From Alisma plantago-aquatica (Eukaryota > Streptophyta > Magnoliopsida > Alismatales > Alismataceae): 64,000 nt of DNA. Shown here in pieces: positions 1-12,023 of this stretch. The stretch is from assembly GCA_963693085.1 (NCBI GenBank), contig OY856409.1:501798303-501862302 (forward strand), written 5' to 3'. The translations under genes and the position numbers were made by a program. The notes below the pieces were generated by a model. The model saw only the letters and a program-made list of their open reading frames with translations, had not been told where the DNA came from and searched no databases. The first letter of the stretch is position 1. Each line of letters starts with the position of its first letter.

Positions 1-171
1 TACGTCATTGAGTATTGTCATTCTCTAGACATTCATTCTATTCTATCATTATCTCATAACTGATTGAACCAGAATAAATTGGAAGCTTGCCTTTGATATT
101 TATCAAATCAATCATAATGTATCCCAATCCAAACCATCATATGAATGGCTCTTAGGGCATACATACCAATA
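1..171 (-). mobile_element. 3' LTR of element A (partial, start of U3)
   Basis: These bases align with the right end of the LTR at 4910-7045. On the minus strand the LTR starts TATTGGTATGTATGCCC, where the other copy has TGTTGGTATGTATGCCC, so the canonical TG has become TA. The remainder lies beyond the left edge. Confidence 0.85.
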
Positions 172-182
172 GACTCCCACTT
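172..182 (-). other. Polypurine tract of element A
   Basis: AAGTGGGAGTC on the minus strand lies directly before the 3' LTR. This is the usual polypurine tract of Angela-type Copia elements, used to prime plus-strand DNA synthesis, and it fixes element orientation and LTR boundary. Confidence 0.8.
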
Positions 183-2640
183 GCATTGTGAGCCCATCAC
201 CTTTGAATCATATTCTTAGTGATCTCCAAACATGTCCCACATGTTTCTACTGCTCCAGTGCTAACACACTGAGTTAGCAACACTTTTCTTTAGTCGGTAT
301 ATTGCATGTTTCACATCTCTTCACTGTATGACATATTGTATGAGACAGAGTTGTCATAATATGCAATCTGATATTCCTTGCCTAACACTTAGCTCCATTG
401 TTTGACTCAGTTTTCTTGTCATCAATGGTTGGAATATATATAAATTCATTTCTATGAACTTCTAGATCCATATAGTATCCTTTGTTGTTCATAACACAAG
501 GATACTGAACATTCCATTTTAGAATTAAATGGCTTTTAAATCGGAATGTTTCCATTTATCAACTCATATTCACTTTTATATTTTATATTTTGTGATCATT
601 TTCTATCATTTTGGAAGCTTGCATCGGTGTAACTCTTTACACCCAACTCTTCCTTATATTACCATAGAACTAGTAATTCATAAGTACCAAACAATAATGG
701 TATTCCAGTGACCCTCATTGGAAGTAGACATACATCCACTCATCACACGAATTAACAGGATAAGCATATCATATTGTCATGTCCAATACATACAAGATGG
801 TGAATGCATATTTTCTTATCATGTCTAATACATACAAGATAATGGGATGATTACATACATGATAGATCCATATCTATCTATGTGTTCCTATTCTTTGTAA
901 GAAATTTGGGACAGTTGGCATTTGAGATACTAACTCCATGTAACATGGACAAGTTTTCTCCCACTGAATCTGTGCATATTGAACCCTTCAGTACAGATTA
1001 CTAATGTATGCTCTCTCTTTACGAGGTCAAGAGGTTTTTGATAACTATCTCTATAGATCTCTAGTCCTATCACATAAGACATTTCTCTATCTTCCCTTAA
1101 AGAAGGTATTTCCACACTAGTTTCCATTTTAGAACATTTCATTCCTCATCATCATGTGGAATGTGAATACACTCCCACTAAATCTTTTTAATCACATATC
1201 CCTTCTTTATTTTGATATATAAGTAAAACCTTTTGACTATAAATCAAAGAAAAAAAAACTTCCAGTTCTGAGTTGCTTGTATTTAATCAGTCATATTGAT
1301 TAATCCCTTGTAACTTATAGACTGCATTTGCATTATTGGATTCATAAAACCCTTCAGGTTGTGTCACATCCACAACCTTATCTTATTCCTGTCAGGAATG
1401 CAGTTTTAATATCCATATGACAAATTTCATAGTCTTTCAAGTTCCAACATCAAGCATGATCCTTTCTCTAAATGTCATCCATGTCAGCCTTAACTCTTAA
1501 GGCCCAATTTCACTTATGGGTTTTATCCCAATCAAGTGCTACCATAAGGTCATACCTTAATAGGTTCACATGGAAGTCATTTTAGATCTTATGGCCTCAA
1601 GCCATGACTCAAAATCTGGTCCCTCAACATCATCTAGATTATTGGCTCATCACATGACCAATTCATCTCCTAGATATATGAGTTGTATATGTTGTATAAG
1701 GAATTTGAGAACCCACAACACTTTTGATTCTTAATCTCTTTTATTTAGTGTAAGCATGTTCTTTAGAAGAATTCTAGAAGATTAATTATTTGATGATCAT
1801 GCTCTAACTATTTAGAGTATGATTCCTTCTTTGATTTAGACATCATGAGTTTTCTATGATACACTATCATAATTTCTCAAACATTTGGTTTAAGTATCCC
1901 ATTCATTGATCACATCAAAGAGTTAATACTTTTACCAAGTTTGTACTTCATTTATGATATTCTTGAAAACTTCAAGATATTCATACCTCTATTTCAATAA
2001 ACACCTTCTAAAGCATTAGCACTTAATCCAATAGGTATATAAATACATCAATATGTATTATAATACCCAATAGAATAGTAATTCTCCCACTTCATCTATG
2101 AAGATTGACTTGTTATCATGCCCAAGACATTCATATCTCTTAATTGTTCATAACCAAAAGATTCTAGCTTTATCCATCAACATAGAAACTAGAGATGAAT
2201 TTTTCATGATAATGCTAATTAATTGTTTGAGTCATCAATAACTTTTAGGTATCATTTTATCTTATGCATACCAAGTACCACAAGATAAATAAGACATTTC
2301 CACAAAATATCATATCTTTGAAATTGAAACATCAACTTTATTGATAGACATCCTTGTCATTACAAGATGTAGAAATAAAGTATTTCTATTTATTGGAAAA
2401 ATGAAATAGCAGCTCATAACTCTATTACATGCCCTTTGGACTAAAATGAACTAAAAGGTACTCCTATCAATGGCAGCAACACTTTCTCCAATGATGTGTG
2501 GTCCTTCTTGGTCCTTTCAAAAAGGCCATCACTTCTTTTTAGATCCTGCATATCATATATGTCAGATCTATGTCTTGGTATAATATACCTCAGATAAAAA
2601 AGTGTTTCAAGTTTATTTCATGATACCTAAGGTGGAGACT
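183..2640 (-). pseudogene. Eroded pol and 3' non-coding region of element A
   Basis: No long reading frame survives. Two scraps are recognisable on the minus strand. Around 2540-2620 there is a reading with DMQDLKRS, the motif that follows the protease in this Copia group. Around 930-1142 there is a reverse transcriptase remnant. Several CTCCCACT-like words recur, as in the spacer between pol and the 3' LTR of related elements. The rest is stop-rich and shows nothing else I can name. Confidence 0.6.
930..1142 (-). pseudogene. Copia reverse transcriptase relic (element A)
   Basis: The 70-residue reading contains EMSYVIGLEIYRDS followed some 20 residues later by EGFNMHRFSG. In intact Copia polyproteins this region reads xSYVLGIEIHRD ... 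FxMxxC, near the C-terminal end of the reverse transcriptase before RNase H. The catalytic YxDD region is not visible. It is a short remnant, not a gene; the match is from memory of the family pattern. Confidence 0.6.
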
Positions 2641-2649
2641 TCCATCCCC

Positions 2650-3345
2650 TCCTTTTTCTTCTTTTGTTCATCTTGGTAGAGAGGGAAATTTCTCCTCTAT
2701 TATCCTGGCTCTTGGCAATGTTGACATTTGCCTCCCTTGTTCACCCCTCCTTTGGCCTTGAGAGATGAAGATGACTTGGGCTGCTGACTAGCATCAGAAC
2801 CCTTCTTTGCTTTACCCTTGCCCTTGCCTTTAGAGTTACCCTTCTTTCTGCTGATTAACATCACATATTTGGGTTTGTCTTTCTTCATCTAGTGCCTCGG
2901 CTGTCCTCAACATGCCCAACAACTCTGTCAATGACTTGTCAAAGTTGTTCATGTTGAAGTTCATTACAAACTGACTGTAAGATTCTGGCAATGATTGCAG
3001 TATCACATCAGTAACCAACTCTTGGCATAGAAGGAATCCCAGTCTTGTCAGGTTCTCTACATACCCAATCATCTTGAATGTGTGAGAACCAACTGGGTCT
3101 CCTTCTATCATGACGCACTTGAATAGCACCCTGGAGACATCATATCTCTCTTTCCGTGCTTGGTCTTGATACATGTTCTTGAGATGTTGAACCATATCAA
3201 TGATGTCCATGTTCTCATGTTGTCTATGCAACTCATAGTTCATTGAGCACAACATCAAGCACTTCACATCAATGGCATCTTTAGTATGCTTCTGGTAAGC
3301 ATCCCTTTCTGCCTTTGGTGCGGTGGGAGCGGGTTCCTCTGGCAT
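2650..3345 (-). pseudogene. gag pseudogene of Copia element A
   Basis: Gag forms the virus-like particle of the retrotransposon. The minus-strand reading starting at 3345 gives about 165 residues of a UBN2-type Copia gag, including HLKNMYQDQAR and LPESYSQFVMNFNMNNFDKSLTELLGMLRTAEA. Near 2880 the reading shifts frame into a Lys/Ser-rich stretch (KGKGKGKAKKGS) that enters a CCHC zinc knuckle (KCQHCQEPG). The knuckle is broken by stop codons where His and Trp are expected, and its last Cys is replaced. Product: non-functional gag. Confidence 0.85.
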
Positions 3346-4894
3346 TGGTGTATCTAGGACATAGAGCTTTCACTCTTGAGTGAGAACAATTCTCAATGTC
3401 ATATACCAGTTGTGAAAATTAGTCCCATTCAATTTGTCCTTCTCAAGGACCGATCACAAGGAAAAGTGATTATTGTTGACAACCATTTGTTCTAAAAAAA
3501 GGAAATATGAAATTTTAGTCTAAAACTCTTTTGACTTAATTTGATTGATTTGAACATTTTTTCGATATAATTAGGCCTTTAATTAATTATTGTTCCCACT
3601 ATTTTGTTCAAATTGATAGCCCTCACTATCAATTCAAAAGATTGCAGCGTACAACCTTCTAGTGAGCAAGATCCTAATTTCCTCTCAGCCATGGACCAAC
3701 TAGGGATGTCACCCACAACTAGAATCTTTCAGGTACACAACCTTTACCAATTGCATCATATGCAACTCTTGATATATGTCATGTACAACTCCTTGCCATG
3801 TTCATCTCTACGCCTCAAGGTGCTTGATCCGATCAAGATCACCTTGTTAAGTCTGACCCAAATGCCAACACGATGAATATGCACCCTGCTAGGGTAGACC
3901 CACATATTCACCATCACACTTCCATGAGATAGACAATGCACCACACTAGGGCGTGCTCACACTTGGTCGATCAAGCTTTTCATGTGTGCTACTTTTGGAA
4001 GGCATCTTAATCTTAATATTTAGTTGAGGGGTTTTAATATGCTCATATATGCATATATGTATCCAATCACCACATATATAGTATGTATCATATACATGAT
4101 ATATCCCACAATGAAAACATGCAATAATGATAAAGCGATGATTATGGACATCCTATTGTAATTCCTTGAGCCATAAGGAATTATGGTCATCTAGGTCTAC
4201 ATCACATGCGACCTATTGATGAAGATCTTCTGCTTAGGCCGTTCTGGGTTTGATCAGCTTGTCACACGACTGATTAGCTCGCCTCCTGGCCAGTTGGTTG
4301 GTTGTCTCCAACCAATCGTCTGGTTCCTCTAGACGGTCAATTTGCCAGGTCATCTTCTCGTCGTCAGGCCTCCAGTTGCACCATCATCTGGTCGTCTCAG
4401 TCCACCATCCGATCGGTTGGAACCTCCATCTGATCATCTAACACCTCCAGCCACTCTTCTAGGAACCCTCCAGTCTTCGACGTAATAGTAAATAAATTAT
4501 CCTACTTTTACATATCTCATTGGGAAACCCCGAGTTACATTTTGGGGGAGTAAAGATAGAAGAAAATCTTGAGTTATCCCAAGTTACATCAAGAAAAGAA
4601 GAAGAAGGCTCGGTGCACAAACCGAAATGCAAACAACCACAACCAACCAAGCACACATAGGGGTTTATAGGCCATAACCATGCTACACATCCACCATAAA
4701 AACCATTTTGAGCGACGTGTATCGATTGCATATATATAACATATCATATATGTATATATTTATTTTGGGATCATGTGGTATTAATCAAATATTCACATTT
4801 ATCCAGTTAAATATTCACATCATATGCAATAAATAAAAGGTGGTAAAACCAAAAATCGATCATATCAATTATCCTAAAACACAATACGTTGATG
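3346..4894 (-). other. Untranslated leader of element A
   Basis: This stretch lies between the primer binding site and gag on the minus strand and has no coding signature. It is similar along its length to 8461-9885 in element B, including a block near 4050-4130 and the Gly/Lys-type words around 4500-4700. It holds no host gene. Confidence 0.75.
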
Positions 4895-4908
4895 TGGCTC
4901 TGATACCA
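4895..4908 (-). other. Primer binding site of element A (initiator tRNA-Met type)
   Basis: On the minus strand TGGTATCAGAGCCA follows the LTR end after one base. This is the standard complement to the 3' end of plant initiator Met tRNA used by Copia elements. Confidence 0.9.
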
Positions 4909-5444
4909 CTTTTAGGTTTTAGGTGAGGGAGAAGGCAGCAGAAACAAAAATTTCTCTCACCACAAAACCATAACCATAGATCGCATCAATGACTATGAAA
5001 TAGGAAGTATGGTTTTAGCAAGGTGTACCTGGTCCTGAGGCTTGCTCAGCAATGATACCTCGTAGCTAGTGCGGTCTTCAACCACCTAGTCTTCGACTGT
5101 GTCTGTGCAGCTCTTGATCCTGACCCATACTGTGGTTGATAGTCATCCTCCTGAGCAGCTGAAACCTCCCGCCTCTATAGATAGTCCACACGGACCACCA
5201 TGAATTCTAGTCATCCTATCCTATAGGATACTAAAAGGAGTCATCCCCTTCTATCAACGTACTAGTCATCAACACACTCTCCCACAACTAGTTGTTGTCC
5301 TATAGTTGTCTTTCCCTCGTTGTTCTTCCCTAGACGGGTAGAACTTGCTTGAGCTCTCTTGGTTACCACAACCAGAGAGGATAATAAATTTGTAGAGAAA
5401 TTGATGTTCTGAGTTGTGCTATCTGAGAATCTCCCAGTACCCCT

Positions 5445-5454
5445 CTATATATAA
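5445..5454 (-). promoter_or_regulatory. TATA box of LTR A
   Basis: On the minus strand CTTATATATAG is followed by AGGGGTAC. The LTR of element B has TATAAATAGAGGGGTAC at the same place, so the core promoter block is conserved. Transcription would start some 30 bases downstream, near 5415. Confidence 0.7.
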
Positions 5455-5559
5455 GAGGGGTCAGGGTCAGGGTTCTCAACCCCGGGCAATGCAGGACTAA
5501 AGTGGGAGTAGAAGGGTCCAGAATTTCCATGAACTGATTGCACTGCGGCAGGAGAACGA

Positions 5560-5860
5560 GGTTGTTTCACAAACAAACTGATTGGTTGGGAGTGTGAGTC
5601 GATCAGTTCACCAGTTGAATTGGTCATTTCACATTCTTGACTCGCCTCTAATTGACTTTCCTTTTTCATTTTCTACTAATCCAAAGATTAATTCTTATCC
5701 CAATCAAATTGTACAAGTGAAATGAAAAACTTTTCTCACAAATCGGGACAACCCAACCTTGCTCGTTTGGTCCAGTCGAACCGATCAGTTCACTAAGTGA
5801 ACCGGTTGTCTCACTGACCTTGAGCCGATCAGTTCACCCAGTGAACCGGTCGGTTGATGG
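5560..5860. repeat. Palindromic GAACCG/CGGTTC words in LTR A upstream of TATA
   Basis: Imperfect palindromes of the form GTGAACCGATCGGTTCAC recur here (for example around 5778-5800 and 5825-5855). They lie 100-400 bases upstream of the minus-strand TATA box and are repeated in the equivalent part of LTR B. A binding-site role is inference. Confidence 0.6.
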
Positions 5861-7045
5861 TCCAGATTATGCAGAACACAGTCAATGCACTCAATCAATC
5901 CAACACTCAAATCAGTTGGTTCAACACTTGAACTTGATGATTCTGAGTCAAGTCAATTGATTGAATGTTTGATTGAGTACCTAAACAACTTTAGTAATCA
6001 ATCCAAACATCATTCATGGATAAACTCCTCTTCCAGGTAAATCCTTTGTGTGTGACCCTATAGGTCCCATCACGTTGGAAGTGAATGTCCATAACTAGCT
6101 TATGACATCACAAGTAAAGAGCGGTGCCTAGTCGCATATCGGTGCTACCCAAGTGAAAAGGAAAGTTGGAGAACACATTTCAATCCTATAGTTTGTGATT
6201 GGTGTTATAGTGAATGTATAATTCCTTTGTCTCTGATATCCTGAATGAACTCAAGGCATGGAGTTGTCATCCTTCCAACATTCATTCATGTTCCTTAATC
6301 TAAAGCAGACTGTCTGAGATATGTGTGCCATCAATATCACATATTGACTCACACGTGCATGCACATGCCTTTCTCAGTCTCACTTATCAAGTGGCTATGG
6401 ACATCATACTCCCTTTGGAGGGACAAATCCCATATCTATCACTTGCAGTCAAAACCCCATGTTTCAAAGTCACTCAATCATCACCTTTATAACAATCCAT
6501 ATTTCAGGACTGCGTTTGATGATGTCAAAGTGTACCCAACGACATGTGATGATTGTAGTGATTTCAGATCTAAGAATCACAATCACCACCATCACTTTGA
6601 GAGCTGACTAAGACTACCATGCCATGGTTCCATGTGTCACTCTCATGGTGGGTTTGTCTGATACACTATTCTCAAACATGTATCTATGTGCTTGGTTTGA
6701 TATCACATATCATGAATAATGAGACTCTGTCATCAACCAACACACACTCTAGTCTTGTTGTGTCATTGTTGTCTATCAACCTTCCATAATGACATCTGAC
6801 TAGGGACAAAACAAGAATGTACAAACTCTTAGCATCCATATGGTCTCATTGTTCAGGTCCTTAACCTGAAGACATACGTCATTGAGTACTATCATTCTCT
6901 AGACATTCATTATGTTCTACCATTATCTCATAACTGATTGAGCCAGAATAAATTGGAAGACTGCCTTTGATATTTATCAAATCAATCATAATGTATCCCA
7001 ATCCAAATCATGATATGATTGGCTCTCAGGGCATACATACCAACA

Positions 7046-7580
7046 CCATGTCTAGTAATGTGTGATTCCTTCTTTCTGACACACCATTGTGCTATGGTGT
7101 TCCTGGTGGAGTCTATTGTGATATAATACTACATGATCTTAGAAGGTCCTCAAACTCTTAGATTAAGTATTCTCCACATCGATCAAATCGAAGTGCCTTA
7201 ATATTTTTCCAAGTTAGTTCTGTATTTCATTCATGAAATTCTTGAACCTTTCAAGGGTTTTTGATTTATGTTTCATCAAGTAAACATAGCCATACCTACT
7301 GAAGTCATCAATAAAGGTAATGAAGTACTGATATCCACCTCTAACATTTATTCTAAAAGGCCCACATACATCAATATGTATGAGTTCTAATAGATCACTA
7401 GCTCTCTCAACTTTTCTTGAAAAGGGAGCCTTGGTCATCTTTCCCAATAAATAGGATTCACATGTATCCATATATCCATCTTTATGGAGTCTAGATATGT
7501 GATTCTCATTTATATGCCCTAGACGACAATGCCAAAGGTATGTTTTGTTTGAGTCATTGAGTTTTTGTCTTTTGGTGTTT
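7046..7580 (-). pseudogene. Copia GAG-pre-integrase tail and integrase core (element B), truncated
   Basis: Integrase inserts the cDNA copy into the genome. The minus-strand reading from about 7570 has the pre-integrase HCRLGHINENHISRLHK motif. At 7471-7214 follow CESYLLGKMTKAPFSRK, LIHIDVCGPF (first catalytic Asp) and YFITFIDDFSRYGYVYLMKHKSKTL. Near 7110-7050 comes GTP-stop-HNGVSERRNHTLLDMV, the motif around the second Asp-Glu block, interrupted by a TAG. The coding sequence stops abruptly at the LTR of element A. Non-functional. Confidence 0.85.
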
Positions 7581-7896
7581 ACGCACTTGTCTGTAGATCT
7601 ATCAAATATAGACCATAAGACATTGGGGAACTACCATAAAAGATTCCATCTTTAGAAATGGAACATTTTCCATTCTTAATAAGAAATTCAAATCCATCCT
7701 TGTCCAAACAAGATATATAAATGATATTCCTATCAATGGAAGGTACATAATAGTAGTTTTGTAACTCTATTATCAACCCACTTGGTAGATATAACTCATA
7801 GGTTCCTATTGCACTAGAAGCAACTCTTGCTGCATTAGAAACACGTAGTTCGACCTCGCCTTTCGCTAAAGGCCCACTTCTTTTCAGATCTTTCAC
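7579..7896 (-). pseudogene. Copia protease/pre-integrase segment (element B)
   Basis: A 105-residue reading with KDLKRSGPLAKGEVELRVSN, IGTYELYLPSG, NYYYVPSIDRNIIYISCLDKDGFEF and GLYLIDLQTS. It matches the conserved stretch between the aspartic protease and the integrase zinc domain of this Copia group. A frameshift just upstream (about 7896) disrupts the link to the protease: the reading SSSWVLD is followed by the wrong frame where the active-site loop should continue. Confidence 0.85.
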
Positions 7897-8460
7897 ATTT
7901 GAACAAATGTGTGATTCACATCAAGTACCCATGATGATGAAGTAGTAAAGTTAATCTCAATTACGTATACACTGGAAGTAGAGATCTTTATCTCTTGCTT
8001 CATCTTCCTTGATTCCCTTAATCCTCTCCATATTTTGAGTGCAGAAGACTTAGACTTCAGCATGGCAGGATAACACTTCTCTGCCTTGCATGTGTCCTTG
8101 GATTCCATTCCACTGATCACTATCATGGAACTATCCTTCTTCATTTGTGCTTCAACATTTGTCAAAATGTCAAGCAACTCTGACAGTGGCTTAGCCATGT
8201 TACACAAGTAGTAATACTTTATAAACATGCTATATGATTTAGGCAACAATTGAAAAATCATATATGTGGCCAACTCTTGACTCAAAGGAAATCTCAGTTT
8301 CTCTATACGTTATATATGCCCAATCATATTGAGTACATGGGATCTAACTAGATCTCCCTCTGTCAGTTTGCATTCAAACAACACCTTAGGCGTACATAGA
8401 GTAGATTATACAACCAATGGTATCTTAGAAATATGCAGAACACTTCTCATAATCCGAAAC
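7893..8460 (-). pseudogene. gag pseudogene of Copia element B
   Basis: The minus-strand reading from 8285 contains SQELATYMIFQLLPKSYSMFIK, CNMAKPLSELLDILTNVEAQMKKDSS and AEKCYPAMLKSKSSA, the C-terminal half of a Copia gag. Homology continues upstream toward 8460 in another frame with stops. A clear CCHC zinc knuckle is absent, unlike in element A. Ends in WVLD at the start of the protease. Non-functional because of frame breaks. Confidence 0.8.
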
Positions 8461-9885
8461 CAGTGATGAAAATATATCTCAATTAAATTGTATGATTTCA
8501 ACGATGATTTCTTTGCCATTTGATTCTATAAGAGAAAACATTTGCATTTTGACAAAACTCCTTTTGATTTAATTTGATTTGAATAAATTTGACAATATTT
8601 AATTAGGCCTTTAATTAATTATCACTCCCACTATTTTGTTCAAACTGATAGCCCTTACCATCAATTTAGAAGATTGCAGCGTACAACCTTATAGTGAGCA
8701 AGATCTTGATTTCCTCTAAGTTATGGACCAGCTAGGGCTATCACCCCCAACTAGATTCTTTCAGGTAGGTAAATTTTGCCAATTACATCTTATGTAACTC
8801 TTGATAGATGTCATGCACAACTCCTTTTCATGTACATCTCCATGCCTCAAGGTACTTGATCCAATCAAGGTCACCTAGTTAAGTCCAACCCAAACACCAA
8901 CACAATGAATATGCACCCTGCTAGGGCAGACCCACATATTCACCATCAAACTTCCACAAGATAGACAATGCACCACGCTAGGATGTGCCCACACTTAGTC
9001 AATCAAGCTTTTCATGTGTGCTTCTTTTGGAAGGCATCTTAAACTTAATACATATTGAGGGGTTTGGTATTTATATACATATACATATCCAATCACCACA
9101 TATATAGTACATATCATATACATGCTATATCCCACAAGAAAACGTGCAAAGCAAAGAGTGATGATTATGGCCATCCTATTTGTAATTCCTTGAGCCACAA
9201 GGAATTACAGTCATCTAGGTCTATATCATATGCAACAACCTGTTATTGATGAATATATGTTCTTGGGCCGTTCTGGGCTGATTAGCTCATCCTATGACTG
9301 ATTGGCTTGCCTCCTGGCCAGTCGGTTGGTTGTCACCTACCAATCATCTGGATCCTCTATATGGCTAGTTTCTTGGTCATCGTGCTCCTCGTTAGGCCAC
9401 TAGCCACTCGTCAAGCACCATCATCTAGTCGTCTCGGTCCCTTAACCACTCATCTAGGCACCCACCGTTCTTTGACATAATAGGAAATAAAATTATCCTA
9501 CTTTTACATATTTCTTTGGGAAACCCCGAGTTACATTCAGGGGGAGAAAAGGTAGAAGAGAAGGCTCGAGTTATCTCGAGTTACATCTGGAATAGAAGAA
9601 AAGACTTGGTACGTAGGTTGAGATGCAAACAACCACAACCAACCAAGCACACACATAGGGGTTTATAGGCCGTAACCACACTACACATCCACCATCAAAA
9701 CCATTTTAGGACGATGTGTATTAATTGCATATATATACCATATCATATATGTATATAGGGATTTGTGGTGTTTAATCGAACATGCACATTAGCCAGTTAA
9801 AGTATTCACATCACATGCAATAAATAAATGGTGAAAAACCAAAATCCAATCATATTGATTTATCCTAAAACATAGTATGTTGACG
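8461..9885 (-). other. Untranslated leader of element B
   Basis: Corresponds to 3346-4894 of element A; many blocks are nearly the same, for instance around 8640-8720 and 8900-9000. No coding sequence is seen. Confidence 0.75.
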
Positions 9886-9899
9886 TGGCTCTGATACCA
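9886..9899 (-). other. Primer binding site of element B
   Basis: TGGTATCAGAGCCA on the minus strand, one base from the LTR end at 9901 (...CCCAACA). Initiator Met tRNA type, as in element A. Confidence 0.9.
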
Positions 9900-10431
9900 T
9901 TGTTGGGTTTTGTGGGACAGAACAGGCAGCGGAAACAAAATTTTTATCTAACTACAAACTCATAACCAGCAGATTGCATCCACAACTATGCAATAGAAGG
10001 ATGGTTTAGTGAGATATACCTAGTCCTGAGGCTTGCTCAACGACAATACCTTGCAGCTAGTGCGGTCTTCAACCACCTAGTCTTCGACGACGTCTATGCA
10101 GCTCCTGGTGTAGACACAGAATGTGGTTGACAGTCATTCTCTGAGCGGAAGAAATCTCCCGCCTCTATAGATAGTCCATACGGACCACCATGAACTCTAG
10201 TTGTCCTGAAGGACAAAATAGAATGAGTTGTCCCCTTCTGTCGGTGTACTAGTCACCGACACACTCTCCCACCACCAATCACTTTTCTATAGTTGTCTTT
10301 CCCTCATGGTTCCTCCCCGGATGGGTAGAACTTTCTTGGGCTCTCTCGATTACCAAAACTAGAGAGGACAACAACTTTGCATAGAAACTGATTTTCCGAG
10401 TTGTGTGTTCTGAGAAGCCCCCTGTACCCCT

Positions 10432-10441
10432 CTATTTATAG
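10432..10441 (-). promoter_or_regulatory. TATA box of LTR B
   Basis: CTATAAATAG on the minus strand followed by AGGGGTAC, conserved in position with LTR A. Confidence 0.75.
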
Positions 10442-10529
10442 TAGAATGTAGGGTTAGGGTTCCCAGTCTGTGCGGGAGTAGAAGGGTCTGGATTTTCCAC
10501 GAGCTGAATGTACTACAGTAGGAAAACCG

Positions 10530-10830
10530 ATCGGTTCACAAGTGAACCAGTCATTTGGGCAGGTGAACCGATCGGTTCACCCAGTAAATCGATCATTTCA
10601 CTTCCCAGACATGCCTGCAATTGAATTTCCTTATTCGTTTCTAATTAATGCAAAGATTAATTCTTGTCCCAATCAAATTAAACAAGTGAAACAAGGATCT
10701 TTTCTCACAAATTGGGAAACCTAACACTTGCTCATTTGATCCAAGTGAACTGACTGGTTCACCAGTGTGAACCGATCATATCATTGATCATGAGTCGATC
10801 GGTTCACCCAGTGAACCGGTCGGTTGATGG
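10530..10830. repeat. Palindromic GAACCGATCGGTTCAC words in LTR B
   Basis: At least four near-palindromic GTGAACCGATCGGTTCAC-type words occur, in the same position relative to TATA as in LTR A. They are better preserved here than in A. Confidence 0.65.
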
Positions 10831-12023
10831 TCCAAGTTGTGCAAAATTCAGTCAATGCAGTTCTCAATCAATATGACAATCTAATCAGTTGGTTCAACAC
10901 TTAAACTTGATGATTCTAAGTCAAGTCTATTAATTGAATGTTTAATTGAGTACCTAAATGCTTTAGTAATCAATATAAACAACATTCATGGATAAACTCC
11001 TCTTCCAGCTTAATCCTATGTGTATGACCCTATAGGTTCCATTTCACATTGGTAGTGAATGTCCATAACTAACTTATGACATCACAAGAAAAGAGTGGTG
11101 CCTAGTCACACATCAGCGCTACCCAAGTGAAGAGGAAAGTTGGAGAACAACTTTCATCCTACAATTTGTTATTGGTGTTATAGTGAATGCATAGTCCCTT
11201 TGTCACTGATATCCAGATTGAACTCGAGGCATGGACTTATCATCCTCTACAAACATTCAATCCATGTCTCTTGAACTAGAGAAGAATGTCTGAGATAAAT
11301 GCAAGATCAATATCATATATTGACTCACATGTACATGGTCATGTATTTCTCAGTCTCGCTTATCAAGTGGCCATGATATCATACTCCCTTAGGAGGGACA
11401 AATTCCATATCTATCACCCACAGTCCAAACCCCATGTGTCAAATTCACCCAATCATCACCGTTATAAGAACCCATGTTTTAGGATTGTGTTTGATAATGT
11501 CAAAGTGTACCCAATGATATGTGACGAGTGTAGTGATTTCAGGTCTATGAACCACAATCACCACCAATACTATAAGAGATGATCCTGACTAACTAAGTGT
11601 GGTTTCCATGCATCACTCTTATAGTGGGTCTATCCGATACACTGTTCTCTAACATGTATCTGTGTACTTGGTTTGATATCATATATCATGACTGATGAGA
11701 TTCTGTCATCAACTAACACACACTCTAGTCCTTTGTGTTATTGATGTCTATGGTTATTTCCACAATAACAACTGGCTAGGGACATTAGTGAGAATGTACA
11801 TACTCTTAACATATGTATGATCTCATTGTTCACATCCCATACTTGAAGACATACATCATTGAGTTTTGCCATTCTCTAGACATCTATCATGTAATACTAT
11901 TATCTCAAAAATAGTTAAAACATATAGATGGAAATTTCCTTTATTATTATTATTAAAATAATTTACAAAGTATGCCATTACAATCATCATATGATTGGCT
12001 CTAAGGGCATACATACCAAAACA

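Larger units (their letters stand above)
1..7045 (-). mobile_element. Copia LTR retrotransposon A (Angela/Tork-like), internally deleted, 3' LTR cut by window edge
   Basis: On the minus strand the order is 5' LTR (7045 to 4910), a primer binding site, a long leader, a broken gag, an eroded pol relic, a polypurine tract and the first 171 bases of the 3' LTR. The interior is only about 4.7 kb, shorter than autonomous Angela-type elements, so most of pol is lost. The visible 3' LTR piece and the matching part of the 5' LTR differ at about 12 of 168 positions by hand count, so the insertion is not recent. The 5' LTR begins exactly inside the integrase reading of element B, which suggests A inserted into B. 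The lineage call rests on LTR start, PPT and LTR length and is less certain than the Copia call. Confidence 0.85.
4910..7045 (-). repeat. 5' LTR of element A
   Basis: About 2,136 bp, ending on the plus strand in ...CCAACA (TGTTGGTATGTATGCCC on the minus strand) and beginning next to the primer binding site; the 3'-terminal CA is mutated. It aligns over its length with the LTR at 9901-12023 and more weakly with 14022-16130. A minus-strand TATA box is at 5445-5454, with palindromic words upstream. The small open frame at 6323-6607 is shared with the other LTR because of LTR homology, not because it is a gene. Confidence 0.9.
7046..12023 (-). mobile_element. Copia LTR retrotransposon B (Angela/Tork-like), truncated in integrase by element A
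   Basis: Minus-strand order: LTR (12023-9901), primer binding site, leader, gag, protease/pre-integrase region, integrase. The integrase reading runs to 7046, where the TG end of element A's LTR starts. No polypurine tract lies at that junction, so the missing pol and 3' LTR of B should lie left of the window if A is a nested insertion. The alternative, a recombination or deletion that joined the two, cannot be excluded without the left flank. Confidence 0.85.
9901..12023 (-). repeat. 5' LTR of element B
   Basis: About 2,123 bp, with TG...CA ends on the minus strand (TGTTTTGGTATGTATGCCC start, CCCAACA end). Parallel to LTR A over its full length; the last ~120 bp on the right have diverged more. 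Contains the TATA box at 10432-10441 and GAACCG/CGGTTC palindromes at 10530-10830. The small open frame at 11286-11582 is the LTR-homologous counterpart of 6323-6607 and is not called a gene. Confidence 0.9.

Noticed and set aside
4895..9899. Possible tRNA genes at the TGGTATCAGAGC sites
   Set aside because: Only the 12-14-base primer binding sites are present, with no cloverleaf around them.
6323..11582. Similar open frames at 6323-6607 and 11286-11582, suggestive of a conserved small gene
   Set aside because: Both are plus-strand readings of homologous minus-strand LTRs; similarity follows from LTR homology and stops differ elsewhere.
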